DNA of 64,000 nt from Hyalangium ruber (GCF_034259325.1 NZ_JAXIVS010000001.1:124001-188000), one strand, 5' to 3'; positions 55,722 through 64,000 are shown, numbered from the stretch's first letter. Notes: generated by a model from the letters alone, not told the origin. Translations and numbers: made by a program.

Positions 55722-56603
55722 ATGGCCGTCACGAGTCCCACGAAGATTGTAGTCATCGGCAGTGGTCTCATGGGGAGCGCACTGGCGCGAGCCTTCGCAG
55801 TGGCGGGTCACGAAGTCGCTGTTTGGAACAGGACTCCAGGCAAAGCCAAGAACGTAGGCGGTGGAACTCTCGCGTTCGAGAACCTGATCGAGGCCGTATC
55901 GGGACGAGAGCTCGTCGTCGTCTCTTTGTCCAACTATGCCGCCTGCTCCGAGCTGTTCTCTTCGGAGGGAGTCTCCTCGGCACTGGCCGGAAAGACCCTC
56001 GTTCAGCTCACCAGCGGCTCACCCGCGGACGCTCGCGAGGCGCTGACGTGGGCAACGGCAAACGGCGTGGACTACCTGGACGCCGCGATCCTCGCCTACC
56101 CGAGCTTCGTCGCCACCGATTACGCGACGGTTTTCTACGCCGGCTCGCGCTCGGTCTTCGACCGGCACCTCGAAACCCTCCAGGCGATCGCCAAGAATTC
56201 GGTCTACGTCGATGAAAAGATCGGGTCCGCCGCGACTCTCGACTGCGCGATTCTCGGGTCTTACTACGGGAGCTCGCTGGCGCTCCTCCATGCCGCGGCG
56301 ATGTGCAAGGCTGAAGGTCTCGACCCGAAGACCTTTTTCTCCCACAAGAACTCCTTCCTCGGTTTGATCTCCGTCACCGCCGATGCCGCGCAGGGAATGA
56401 TCGATCGCAACGATTTTTCGGGTGACCAGTGCAGTCTCAATACCCACGTCGCTGCCATCGAGCACATCGTCCGGCTGAGCAGGGATGCCAGCATCAGCGC
56501 GCGCTTCCCGAACGAGCTGCTCGACAATTACAAGCGAGCCATCAGCGCAGGCTTGGGTGGCCAGGAATTGCCAGCTGTGTTCCGTACCCTGATGCAGGAT
56601 TGA
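55722..56603 (+). CDS. imine reductase / 3-hydroxyisobutyrate dehydrogenase-like NAD(P)-dependent oxidoreductase
   Basis: A 293-residue oxidoreductase of the 6PGDH-like fold. The N-terminal Rossmann motif is VVIGSGLMGSALARAFAVAGHEVAVWNRT (Gly13-x-Gly15-x2-Gly18), followed by the substrate motif VQLTSGSPADAREALTWATANGVDYLDAAILAYPS and the helical C-terminal domain (LDCAILGSYYGSSLALLHAAAMCKAEGL). This resembles imine reductases and beta-hydroxyacid dehydrogenases; the substrate is not readable. GGAG lies about seven bases before the ATG at 55722, the point where the Rossmann fold starts; the frame is open for 40 codons more upstream. Confidence 0.85.
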   Translation: MAVTSPTKIVVIGSGLMGSALARAFAVAGHEVAVWNRTPGKAKNVGGGTLAFENLIEAVSGRELVVVSLSNYAACSELFSSEGVSSALAGKTLVQLTSGSPADAREALTWATANGVDYLDAAILAYPSFVATDYATVFYAGSRSVFDRHLETLQAIAKNSVYVDEKIGSAATLDCAILGSYYGSSLALLHAAAMCKAEGLDPKTFFSHKNSFLGLISVTADAAQGMIDRNDFSGDQCSLNTHVAAIEHIVRLSRDASISARFPNELLDNYKRAISAGLGGQELPAVFRTLMQD

Positions 56604-56638
56604 CGCGCGTGGACAATGGATCACTCCGAGGGCTCACC

Positions 56639-56986
56639 ATGAGTTCCCGCCCACGCACCCTTCTTGCGATCACGCTCACCGCCGCAGCCAGCACGGCATC
56701 CTGTGCCTTCGTGGGGAAGAGCCCTCCAGCGCACTCCATGTGCGATGGACCTCGCGGCTCGCGGGCTCAGCTCAAGACCCCCATCATGGCCTTGAACGGC
56801 GGCCCACGGATGGATGAACCCTTCGAGTGCTCCCGGTCGAGCGGCATGGACCGGGGCGCTTACCTCCGCGTCTATGGTCAGGGGCATCGGCCACCACTTC
56901 GGAATCTCCGTGCGAGGGATCGACTGCAACTCCGTGCCCATCTGATGCATCGTCGTTCATCACCTGCCGTGAGCCTGGGGCCGTAG
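56639..56986 (+). pseudogene. small lipoprotein gene, probably frameshifted
   Basis: A frame beginning MSSRPRTLLAITLTAAASTASCAF, a lipoprotein-like signal (T-A-S-C), continues for 115 codons. After about residue 60 it turns arginine-rich and low in features, as an out-of-frame read would. In the next frame, from 56814, lies a compositionally normal 43-residue reading (MNPSSAPGRAAWTGALTSAS then MVRGIGHHFGISVRGIDCNSVPI, TGA at 56945). One shift between about 56814 and 56880 would join the two into one protein. A sequencing error, a real pseudogene, or two unrelated short frames are all possible. Function unknown. Confidence 0.35.
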
Positions 56987-56996
56987 CATCACGCAC

Positions 56997-57042
56997 GGCA
57001 AGAAGTTGCCCGGGAGCGCTTGCCGGCGGGCAAGAACTTGCC
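56997..57042. repeat. cluster of GGCAAG inverted repeats upstream of the GON-domain genes
   Basis: GGCAAGAAGTTGCC (56997-57010) and GGCAAGAACTTGCC (57029-57042) are 14-bp dyads with starts 32 bp apart, close to three helical turns. A third pairing, CTTGCC (57019-57024) with GGCAAG (57029-57034), lies between and shares a half-site. They end 105 bp before the first GON-domain gene and are candidate operators; they could also form alternative RNA hairpins. Confidence 0.5.
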
Positions 57043-57146
57043 GCCGGGGCACCACCGCCACACTCGTCAGGCAGCCGGCACGAAGGATGCTTTGGAAGGA
57101 GCACAGGCCCGCATCATGTGGGCCGGTTCTCAAGGACTCTTCCGAC

Positions 57147-58328
57147 ATGCCCTCCCTTGCTCGCGCATTACCCGACTGGAAGCCCCTCTGGCTGGCGCTG
57201 GCTGCCACAGCCCCGCTGCTCCTGCCGGGCACCAGTCACGCGGCCACGACCTGCGCCGAGGTGCGCGCGCAGAACCCCTCGGCCGGGGATGGAACCTACT
57301 CCCTCACGCTCGGCGGCCAGCAGGTAGCGGTGCATTGCCACGACATGGCCGGCACGCCGCGGGAGTACCTGACGCTGCCCAGTACCGGCAGCACCACCAA
57401 CTACTCCTATTACGGCAGAGGGCCGAACACGGCGCCTGGCGGGCAGACGACCTGGTACACCAAGGCGCGCTTCGACCCCGCGGCGCTCGCGCTCACGCTC
57501 GATGACACCACCTTCGCCACGAGCGAGGGCTGGAAGCGCTTCGGTAACACCTACGTCTACAGCAGCGCGCTGGCGGGCGCGGGCGACTGCGTGAACACCT
57601 ATTCCCAGACCGGCCGGGGCAACGTCGATCTGACGGGCACACCCTTCGACATCGTGCCTGGCCAGTTCCGGATCGAAGGGAACGTGGCGGCGGGCTCGGC
57701 CACCTTCAGCGGCCCCCAGATCGTCAACCTCACGGGCGGTGGCTACTGCGGCGGCATCGGCACCGGCAACAACCAGCTGCGGCTCGCCTGGCGGTCCGCT
57801 CCGCCGGAGCCGTGTGATTCGGGTGAGCCCAGCATCGTGCTCAATGGCTACCCGGAGCTGACGCTGGAGTGCGGCTCGGCTCCTTACAGCGATCCGGGTG
57901 CACAGGCATTCGATGGGTGCGGCAATCCGATTCAGGTGCATGCCTACAACACGGGGACGGACGCGTCCGGGCCGGGCCCCAACACGAGCGCCGAGGGCTC
58001 GTACTCGGTCTCGTATGCGGCGTGGGATGCGCAGGGACACACGGTGAGCGCCCTCCGGACCGTGAACGTGGAGGACCGGACGGCTCCGACGCTCACGCTC
58101 AACGGGCCCGGGCACAGCGTGCATACGTGTGGCAGCCCGTGGGTGGACCCGGGCGCGAGCGCGACGGATGCATGCTACGGAAACCTGACGTCCCAGGTGG
58201 AGCGCTCGGGTGAGGTGAACGGCTGGGCCGCGGGCCAGTACACGGTGACGTACACGCTGACGGACAGCGGCGGGAACAGCGCCGCCCCCGTGACGCGCAC
58301 CGTGGACGTCGTCGACTGTCCCTGGTGA
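57147..58328 (+). CDS. secreted GON-domain protein with Ig-like repeats
   Basis: A 393-residue secreted protein. The signal peptide ([22 protein letters not shown]) is followed by a GON domain (about residues 35-215): [73 protein letters not shown]. This domain is otherwise known from the end of ADAMTS metalloproteases and from some bacteria. Two cysteine-containing, DUF5011/HYR-like repeats follow (ELTLECGSAPYSDPGAQAFDGCGN; HSVHTCGSPWVDPGASATDACYGN). There is no C-terminal anchor, so it is probably released. It is a paralogue of the next gene; AAGGA lies ten bases before the ATG. Confidence 0.8.
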   Translation: MPSLARALPDWKPLWLALAATAPLLLPGTSHAATTCAEVRAQNPSAGDGTYSLTLGGQQVAVHCHDMAGTPREYLTLPSTGSTTNYSYYGRGPNTAPGGQTTWYTKARFDPAALALTLDDTTFATSEGWKRFGNTYVYSSALAGAGDCVNTYSQTGRGNVDLTGTPFDIVPGQFRIEGNVAAGSATFSGPQIVNLTGGGYCGGIGTGNNQLRLAWRSAPPEPCDSGEPSIVLNGYPELTLECGSAPYSDPGAQAFDGCGNPIQVHAYNTGTDASGPGPNTSAEGSYSVSYAAWDAQGHTVSALRTVNVEDRTAPTLTLNGPGHSVHTCGSPWVDPGASATDACYGNLTSQVERSGEVNGWAAGQYTVTYTLTDSGGNSAAPVTRTVDVVDCPW

Positions 58329-58365
58329 GTCCCGGTACAGCCACCCGGGTAAAGGCATCCGTGTT

Positions 58366-58391
58366 GCAGCGGGCTAAACTCGGCCCGCTGC
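58366..58391. promoter_or_regulatory. 9-bp hairpin between the two GON-domain genes
   Basis: GCAGCGGGC (58366-58374) and GCCCGCTGC (58383-58391) pair perfectly around an eight-base loop. It lies 38 bp after the first gene's stop and 27 bp before the second gene's ATG. It may attenuate read-through between the paralogues or be a regulatory hairpin; no T-run follows. Confidence 0.5.
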
Positions 58392-58417
58392 TGGCTTGTT
58401 CCCAAGGACTCCCAGAC

Positions 58418-60616
58418 ATGACACCCCGCGCGCGCTCCTCCCTACATCGCAAGCCCCTCTGGCTGGCATTGGCCTCGGCAGCCACGCTGCTCCTGCCCGG
58501 CAGCAGCCACGCGGTCGCCTCTTGCGCCGAGATTCGCGCGGGGAATCCCATTGCCGGGGACTCGACCTACACGCTCGGGCTCGGCGGCCAGCCGGTGGAT
58601 GTGTTCTGCCACGACATGGCTGGCACGCCGCGGGAATACCTGACGCTGCCCAATACCGGGAGCGCCTTCAACTACACGCACTACGGTGTTAGCGATAACA
58701 CGTCTCCTACCGGTCAGACGACGTGGTTCACCAAGGTGCGCTTCAACCCCGCGACACTCACGCTCCTGCTCGACGACACCACCTTCTCCACGAGCGAGGG
58801 CTGGATGCAATTCGGAGAATTGTATATCTACGTCAACCCGCTGGGGGGCGCGAGCGACTGCGTGACTTTCGGGTCCGTGACCGGCCGGGGCAACATCGAC
58901 CTGAGGGGCACCCCCTTCGACATCGTGCTCGATCAGTTCGTGCTCGGTGGAAACGAACCCGCGGGCTCCGCTACCTTCAGCGGCACTCAGATCGTCAACC
59001 TCACGGGCGGTGGCTACTGCGGCGGCATCGGCGCCCGTGAGAACCGCTTGCGGCTCAACTTGCGGTCGGCTCCGGAGCGCGAGCCAGAGCTGGTCCACCG
59101 CTATGGCTTCACCACCAGCGGTGAAGACTCCGTGGGCGGCGCGCATGGCACCCTCGAGGGTGGCGCCACGATTGCCAACGGCGAGGTGGTCCTGCCCGGA
59201 GAGGGCGCCTACGTACACCTGCCCATCGGCGGAACCCTCTCCAAACTCCAGGATGCGACCTTCGAAATCTGGGTGAAGTGGAGCCATTCCGAGGCGCCGC
59301 TCTGGGGGCGCATCTTCGACTTCAACGACAACACGCAGCTTTCCATGTACCTGGCCTCGACCCAGTACTCGAAGCTCCTCTTTGGCATCACTGCCCCGCG
59401 TGAGCGCGAGGCGATGATGGTCGCGAGCCACTCCCAGTACCCGTGGGAAGAGCTCACCCATCTGGTGGTGACCATGGACCATACGGAAAGGATCACCCGC
59501 TTGTATGTCAATGGCCTGGAGGTGGCACGCGGGAGCACGGCGCTCACCCCGGCCAGCCTGGGCGCCACCCCGAACGCCTGGTTGGGCCGCTCGCTGGATC
59601 CGCTGACCCCCTTCTTCAAGGGTGCCATCTCGGAGCTCCGCATCTACCGGACGGTCCTGTCACCGAGCCGCATCGCTGCCCACTTCAACGCGGGGGATCT
59701 CCCGCGAGTGCTGGCGACAACCATCAGCGAAGGACCCGCCAACCCCACCAGCCAGGACGCCACCCCTTTCGTCTTCAACGCCAACGTGCAGGACCTCCGC
59801 TACCAGTGCAGCGTGGATGAGGCCCTCTTCCAGCCCTGCACATCTCCGTTCGTCCCCCCGTCCCTCAGCGACGGCTCACATACCTTTCGGGTCCAGGCGC
59901 GCGACACGATGGGCAACATCGAGCCCTCGCCCACCACCTACTCCTGGAGAGTGGACAAGACGCCTCCCGAGACGGGCTTCGCCTCGACTCCCGAGCCTGC
60001 TACCCGTTTGCGAAACCCCACCTTCTCGTTCACCTCCAACGAGTCCCGCATCACCTTCGAGTGCAGCCTGGACGGAGCGGCCTTCACCGAATGCCCTGGC
60101 GTCTTCCCTGCGCTGGACGATGGCGAACATCGGCTCGCCGTCCGAGCGCGCGACGAGGTAGGCAATGTGGACCCCGATGCAGCCCAGCATGCCTGGATGG
60201 TGGATACCGTGGCGCCTCTGGAGCCCGCTCTCCTGGAGCCAGCTCCGGGGCAGGAACTCTTCACGGCAAAGCCTGGCTTCTCCGGCACCGCCGAGCCCGG
60301 CACGAGCGTGACGCTCCTCATCGACGGCGTTGAGGCCGGCTCGGTTCGAGCAGACGATCAAGGCGTCTGGAGGAGCCTGCCCGAGGCTTCTCTTCCCTGG
60401 GGAGCGCACCGCGTCTCCGCCAAAGCCACCGACAAGGCTGGCAACATCGGTCCCCTTCTCCCCGAGGTACACTTCGCCACCTCACGGCGCAGCGCCTACG
60501 CCTTGGGCTGCGCTGCCGGCTCCACCTCATGGCAGGGCTCCTGGCCATGGGCCCTGCTGCTGCTCGGGCTCCTGAGGCCGCGCCCTCGTCCGCCGCATCG
60601 CGCTCCATTACATTGA
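58418..60616 (+). CDS. secreted GON- and LamG-domain protein with MYXO-CTERM-like surface tail
   Basis: A 732-residue cell-surface protein. The signal ([23 protein letters not shown]) and GON domain (about residues 35-225, [40 protein letters not shown]) closely match the preceding gene. It then diverges: a LamG-like concanavalin fold (about 230-415, [45 protein letters not shown]), Ig-like repeats with [16 protein letters not shown] and [16 protein letters not shown], and a C-terminal tail [32 protein letters not shown]. That Gly-Cys, hydrophobic, arginine pattern fits the MYXO-CTERM sorting signal, so the protein is probably anchored to the outer surface. No protease domain is present. Confidence 0.82.
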   Translation: MTPRARSSLHRKPLWLALASAATLLLPGSSHAVASCAEIRAGNPIAGDSTYTLGLGGQPVDVFCHDMAGTPREYLTLPNTGSAFNYTHYGVSDNTSPTGQTTWFTKVRFNPATLTLLLDDTTFSTSEGWMQFGELYIYVNPLGGASDCVTFGSVTGRGNIDLRGTPFDIVLDQFVLGGNEPAGSATFSGTQIVNLTGGGYCGGIGARENRLRLNLRSAPEREPELVHRYGFTTSGEDSVGGAHGTLEGGATIANGEVVLPGEGAYVHLPIGGTLSKLQDATFEIWVKWSHSEAPLWGRIFDFNDNTQLSMYLASTQYSKLLFGITAPREREAMMVASHSQYPWEELTHLVVTMDHTERITRLYVNGLEVARGSTALTPASLGATPNAWLGRSLDPLTPFFKGAISELRIYRTVLSPSRIAAHFNAGDLPRVLATTISEGPANPTSQDATPFVFNANVQDLRYQCSVDEALFQPCTSPFVPPSLSDGSHTFRVQARDTMGNIEPSPTTYSWRVDKTPPETGFASTPEPATRLRNPTFSFTSNESRITFECSLDGAAFTECPGVFPALDDGEHRLAVRARDEVGNVDPDAAQHAWMVDTVAPLEPALLEPAPGQELFTAKPGFSGTAEPGTSVTLLIDGVEAGSVRADDQGVWRSLPEASLPWGAHRVSAKATDKAGNIGPLLPEVHFATSRRSAYALGCAAGSTSWQGSWPWALLLLGLLRPRPRPPHRAPLH

Positions 60617-60675
60617 GGCGGTAATGGCTGGCGGACAGGCTGCCACCCATCCGTCCGGGTGTACCGTGTCGTGAT

Positions 60676-60704
60676 ATGACGTGAAGAGGCTCTCTTCACG
60701 TCAT
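60676..60704. promoter_or_regulatory. perfect 13-bp inverted repeat covering a kinase start codon
   Basis: ATGACGTGAAGAG (60676-60688) and CTCTTCACGTCAT (60692-60704) are perfect 13-bp arms around GCT. The right arm contains the first two bases of the kinase ATG (60703-60705), and the left arm contains the purine-rich GAAGAG. In RNA this would fold over the start region; in DNA it is a strong operator candidate. It begins 60 bp after the preceding stop. Confidence 0.7.
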
Positions 60705-62403
60705 GAGCGCACGCGCCTCCCTCTCCTGCAGCACCTGTGGCAACTCAGTGCCCGTGGGAGCGATGGTGTGCCCTCACGATGGAACGCTCGTCCCTGACGC
60801 GATGTTGGGCCAGCACCTCGGCGAGTACGTGGTGCGCCGGCATATCGGCAGCGGGGGCATGGGCATTGTCTACGAGGGTGAGCACCTCACCATCGGCCGC
60901 AAGGTCGCCATCAAGCTCATCCGCGAAGAGCAATCCCAGGGGGCCCATGCCCGCGGGCTGCTGGCCGAGGCCCGCGCGGCCAGCGCCATCCGCCACCACG
61001 GGATCATCGACATCTTCGGCTTCGGTCAGCAGCCGGGTGTCGGCCAGTATCTCGTCATGGAGTACCTGGAGGGCAGCCCCCTCAATGAGCGCCTCCAGGC
61101 CCACACGCCCCTGCCCCTTACCGAGGCCGTCGCGCTGCTCTGCGAGGTGCTCGACGCGCTCTCCGCCGCGCACGCCGTGGGCGTCATCCATCGGGACCTC
61201 AAGCCGAGCAATATCTTCGTTGCCCGGCAATCCAACGGGACCGAGTCCATCAAGGTGCTCGACTTCGGGCTCGCCAAGCGCAGCACCACCCCCCAGGGCA
61301 CCATCCCGCAGACGCACTCGGACGTCGTCGTCGGCACGCCCCAGTACATGTCGCCAGAGCAGGCCCTCTGCGAGGCGGTGAGCCCCCAGACGGATCTCTA
61401 TGCGGTGGGTGTCATCGCCTTCGAGCTGCTCACGGGGCAGCGGCCCTTCACCGGCCGCTCTCCCATGGAGATCGTCGCCCACCACCTGAAGACGCCTCCG
61501 CCCGCGCCCTCGTTGCTCGTGGAGCTGCCCCCCGAGCTCGATGCGCTCGTCCTTCAGCTGCTCGCCAAGGAGCCCCAGCGGCGTCCAGGCTCGGCCAGCG
61601 AGGTGGCGAGCCAGCTCAGGAAGCTGCTCCCGTCTCGGGAAGGCTCCGGCCTGCACTCAGGGCCTCGGAGCGCCCGTGCGCTCACCGCCGTCGAGCATCC
61701 ACCGGCCACACCTCCCACGGCGACACTGCAACCTGCTCCGGGCATTCCGAGCCCCAAGGCCACACCTCCCAAGCGAAGGTCGCTCTGGGGGTGGAGCGCG
61801 GCGGCAGGTGGCGTCCTGACACTGGTCTTCGGGCTGGGCGCGGTCATGACTCGCGAGTCCCATCCGCCGGCCCCACTCATCCCCGCTCCGTCTCTCGTGG
61901 CGCAGCCCGCGACGAGCCCCTCCCTCACCCAGGTGGTGCTCCAGCCGCCGCGCTCCGAGCCGGAACCGATCCAGGCCCTCGCTCCCGCTCCCGTACCCAC
62001 GGCGACAGTCAGGCGTCGAGAGGCCGCGCCCTCCCCCGCCAGGCGGAAGGCGCCCGTGGTGCCTCCGCCCGCCGACGCTCTCGCTGCTTCGGTCCAGCCC
62101 GTGTCCGCACCTCCCGTGCCCGCGCTACCCGAGCCCGCCCCTCCCGAGCCTGCTCCGCAGCCAGCGGCGACCGGGATCCTCCACCTCGTGATGAAGGGGA
62201 CCTGGGCGGATGTCTGGGTGGATGGGCAGAAGCTCGGACGCGTGCCCCCCACCCACAGCTACACGCTGTCCGCGGGTGCGCATGAGCTCGAGCTCCGCAA
62301 CCCGGCCTTCGCGAACTATCGGCGCACACTCGTCATCCCCGCCGGCGGCAAGCTGCAACACATCGCTGACCTGAGCGCCGAGGCTTCCTCCCACTCGCCA
62401 TGA
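60703..62403 (+). CDS. zinc-ribbon Ser/Thr protein kinase with PEGA domain
   Basis: A 566-residue kinase. The N-terminus has a zinc-ribbon-like CSTCGNSVPVGAMVCPHDG (Cys9, Cys12, Cys23, with His25). The kinase domain (about 40-310) has GSGGMGIVYEG, VAIKLIREEQ, VIHRDLKPSNIF, DFGLAKR, GTPQYMSPEQAL, and FELLTGQRPFTG, with all catalytic residues intact. A Pro/Ala linker leads to a membrane segment (SLWGWSAAAGGVLTLVFGLGAVM), a periplasmic Pro-rich stretch and a C-terminal PEGA domain (WADVWVDGQKLGRVPPTHSY). The start codon sits inside a long inverted repeat with no separate ribosome-binding site. The stop overlaps the next gene's start by 4 bp. Confidence 0.9.
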   Translation: MSARASLSCSTCGNSVPVGAMVCPHDGTLVPDAMLGQHLGEYVVRRHIGSGGMGIVYEGEHLTIGRKVAIKLIREEQSQGAHARGLLAEARAASAIRHHGIIDIFGFGQQPGVGQYLVMEYLEGSPLNERLQAHTPLPLTEAVALLCEVLDALSAAHAVGVIHRDLKPSNIFVARQSNGTESIKVLDFGLAKRSTTPQGTIPQTHSDVVVGTPQYMSPEQALCEAVSPQTDLYAVGVIAFELLTGQRPFTGRSPMEIVAHHLKTPPPAPSLLVELPPELDALVLQLLAKEPQRRPGSASEVASQLRKLLPSREGSGLHSGPRSARALTAVEHPPATPPTATLQPAPGIPSPKATPPKRRSLWGWSAAAGGVLTLVFGLGAVMTRESHPPAPLIPAPSLVAQPATSPSLTQVVLQPPRSEPEPIQALAPAPVPTATVRRREAAPSPARRKAPVVPPPADALAASVQPVSAPPVPALPEPAPPEPAPQPAATGILHLVMKGTWADVWVDGQKLGRVPPTHSYTLSAGAHELELRNPAFANYRRTLVIPAGGKLQHIADLSAEASSHSP

Positions 62404-63206
62404 AGCTCCGCCCTGGGCTGTTCATGGTGGTGGCGCTCCTGCTGGTTTCAGGTTCCGCCTCGGCGCAGACGACGGGAATCGAGCACTACGAGTATGGGAA
62501 CTTCGAGGCAGCGGCCCGGCGGTTCGAGCAGGAGCTGGCCGATCCTCAACTGCCCTCCGAGAGCCGGGCGCTGACCCGCATCTACCTGGCGGCCGCCCTG
62601 TACGCCCTGGGGCAGGAGAAGGAGGCTCGGAAACCGCTGGAGGTGCTCGCGCGTGAGCACCCCGAGGTGCGGGTGGATCCCGTGCGCTTCCCGCCAGAGC
62701 TGGTGTCACTCGCCGAGCTCATCCGCCAGCAGGTCGAGTCCGGGCGACAGCTCGCCATCCAAGAGGCCGCGCTTCAGAAGGCGCGAGAGAAAGCGCAGCG
62801 GCGAGCCGTCCTTGCGGTTTCCAGCACGCTGAGACCCGAGGCGCTTGGCCTCTTCGAAGCCGTGGATCGTCGGTGGACCTTGGGGGTGGGACTCACCTTC
62901 CAGCACGGCTCCCTGGAAGGCAGCATCCGCATGATGCTGGGCCATCCCCCGCTCTTCCAGGTGCAAGGCGGCGTGCTCCCGGGCTACGGAGTCTTGAGAC
63001 CCTTCCTGGGCTTGCGAGCCAGCCTGCTGCCCGGGCAGCAGACCTATGGCGTAGGGCCCGTGCTCGGTGGGCGCATCGCGCTGCCAGCCGGCCTCGTGGG
63101 CGTGGTAGATCTGGGAGCCGATTACTTCTTCACCCGCCGGGACGATCTCCAGCGCTTCGCCGTCACGGCCCATGCAGGGCTCGGCTTCGATCTACGCCTG
63201 CCGTGA
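62400..63206 (+). CDS. exported TPR-like / outer-membrane-like protein linked to the kinase
   Basis: A 268-residue protein with a signal peptide (LFMVVALLLVSGSASAQTTG). The first half has two or three TPR-like helices (EYGNFEAAARRFEQELADPQL, YLAAALYALGQEKEARKPLEVLAREHPEV). A coiled helix follows, then a C-terminal region of short alternating strands ending in phenylalanine-rich turns (WTLGVGLTFQHGSLEG, VVDLGADYFFTRRDDLQRFAVTAHAGLGFDLRLP), which could be a small beta-barrel or periplasmic beta domain. It overlaps the kinase gene by 4 bp (ATGA), so it is likely translated with it and may be a sensor or output partner in the envelope. Function unknown. Confidence 0.68.
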   Translation: MKLRPGLFMVVALLLVSGSASAQTTGIEHYEYGNFEAAARRFEQELADPQLPSESRALTRIYLAAALYALGQEKEARKPLEVLAREHPEVRVDPVRFPPELVSLAELIRQQVESGRQLAIQEAALQKAREKAQRRAVLAVSSTLRPEALGLFEAVDRRWTLGVGLTFQHGSLEGSIRMMLGHPPLFQVQGGVLPGYGVLRPFLGLRASLLPGQQTYGVGPVLGGRIALPAGLVGVVDLGADYFFTRRDDLQRFAVTAHAGLGFDLRLP

Positions 63207-63237
63207 CAGGAGCCCTGCCTCGACTGGAGGTGAGTTC

Positions 63238-64000
63238 ATGCCGAGGGACCCATCAGCGCAGGGCGACGCCCAAGAGACCGCGAGCATGGAGGGGCTCCTG
63301 GTTCGTGCGTACCTGCCACCTGTCCGGCTGCGCGTCGCGTTGATCGCCAACAGCGCGGGGGCCAAGGTGTCGCGCCTGCTCTCGCCGGACACTCCGCTCA
63401 TTGTAGGACGCGCTCCAGAGGCGGGGCTCCGCATCGAGGACCAGAACCTGTCGCGGGAGCACGCCCGGTTCCTCCTCTCCGGCTCGCGGGTGCTGGTGGA
63501 GGATCTCGGCTCGAAGAACGGCACCTTCTTCGCCGGCAGCCGTGTCGCCCGCATCGAGCTCACGATCGGCGATGAGATCGTCCTGGGTGGCGTCGCCCTT
63601 CAGGTGCAGGCCCTTGGAGCCACGGGGGACTCTCTTGGCATCGTCCGGGAAGAGCTGATCCGGCACCACCTGGAGGAGGAACTCACCCGCGCCCAGCAGT
63701 TTCGCCGCCCCTTCGGTCTGCTCCTGGTGCGAGTGCTGTCCAGGGGAGGAGGCGCCACGGCAGAGCGGGAAGATGGCTCCTGGATCGAGGCCGTACGCAG
63801 TCACCTCCGCCCGGTCGATCTCATGGCGCTCTACGGCTCCAGCGCGCTCGAGGTGTTGCTGCCGGAGACCGGCGCCGAGGAGGTCCATCGAATCGCCCGC
63901 GCCATCGCGGCCTCGCGCATCGGCGGAGGCGGCCAGCTGCTCGTGGGCCTTGCCCTCTACCCGGCCTCCGGTAGCACCGCGGACGCGCTGTTCGAAGCGG
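63238..64000 (+). CDS. FHA-domain regulator, partial (continues beyond the right edge)
   Basis: The first 254 codons are visible and open to the window end. GGAGG seven bases before the ATG fixes the start. The FHA domain (about residues 45-120) has all key elements: VGRAPEAGLRIEDQNLSREH (Gly-Arg and Ser-x2-His) and VEDLGSKNGTFF. FHA domains bind phosphothreonine, so this is a natural substrate reader for the adjacent kinase. A second alpha/beta domain follows (EELIRHHLEEELTRAQQFRRPFGLLLVRV, VDLMALYGSSALEVLLPET), like the degenerate GGDEF-type domain in some myxobacterial FHA/sigma-54 activators. A sigma-54 AAA+ domain beyond the edge is expected, not seen. Confidence 0.82.
   Translation, partial: MPRDPSAQGDAQETASMEGLLVRAYLPPVRLRVALIANSAGAKVSRLLSPDTPLIVGRAPEAGLRIEDQNLSREHARFLLSGSRVLVEDLGSKNGTFFAGSRVARIELTIGDEIVLGGVALQVQALGATGDSLGIVREELIRHHLEEELTRAQQFRRPFGLLLVRVLSRGGGATAEREDGSWIEAVRSHLRPVDLMALYGSSALEVLLPETGAEEVHRIARAIAASRIGGGGQLLVGLALYPASGSTADALFEA

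Overview
This 64 kb window looks like chromosomal DNA of a fruiting myxobacterium (Myxococcota). The base composition is very GC-rich throughout. Three Ser/Thr kinases carry C-terminal PEGA-type domains. One surface protein ends in a MYXO-CTERM-like sorting tail. There are many lipoproteins with Ig, anchor-D and VWA domains, a class II B12-dependent ribonucleotide reductase, and frequent GTG starts. No rRNA, tRNA, CRISPR array, insertion sequence or replication origin was seen. All family assignments come from reading motifs; no searches were run.

Layout. 1-1346: three small minus-strand genes for histidine-rich exported proteins or lipoproteins, cut by the left edge. 1426-6051: a ThDP-dependent decarboxylase/synthase-like enzyme, a DsbA-fold isomerase, a divergent ATP-grasp protein and a BAX-inhibitor-1 family membrane protein. 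6247-13985: a compact plus-strand type VI secretion accessory module (VgrG, a DUF2169-pentapeptide fusion, a second pentapeptide protein, a DUF3540 protein, a PAAR-like DUF4150 protein, and a membrane-anchored protein with an L7/L12-like tail). 13995-18172: a TM2 protein, a [2Fe-2S] ferredoxin, class II RNR and a clear intrinsic terminator. 18207-28938: an exopolysaccharide/O-antigen block (a very long MshEN-domain protein, an EpsZ-like sugar phosphotransferase, two glycosyltransferases, an O-antigen ligase/polymerase).

29001-36874 is a tightly packed operon, purH - zinc-ribbon/TPR protein - purD - lptF - lptG, with GTGA start/stop overlaps linking purD, lptF and lptG. 36989-48257, all minus strand, holds an orphan sigma-region-4 protein with four cysteines, a MerR-type regulator with an operator-like dyad at its own start, two kinases, a large anchor-D/VWA lipoprotein, phosphatidylserine synthase, and a lipoprotein with a heme-binding CxxCH site. 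48606-56603 is metabolic and accessory: an M28 aminopeptidase, a dicarboxylate symporter, a TetR gene coupled to a saccharopine-dehydrogenase-like gene with a perfect operator dyad in front, an alpha/beta hydrolase - AhpD-like pair of less GC-rich DNA, a DUF1801 protein and an imine-reductase-like enzyme.

56639-64000 is the most distinctive part. A probably broken small lipoprotein gene is followed by clustered inverted repeats, then a tandem pair of paralogous secreted GON-domain proteins, of which only the second has a LamG-like domain and a MYXO-CTERM tail. Then comes a signalling cluster: a zinc-ribbon Ser/Thr kinase whose start codon lies inside a 13-bp perfect inverted repeat, a TPR/outer-membrane-like protein overlapping it by 4 bp, and an FHA-domain regulator cut by the right edge.
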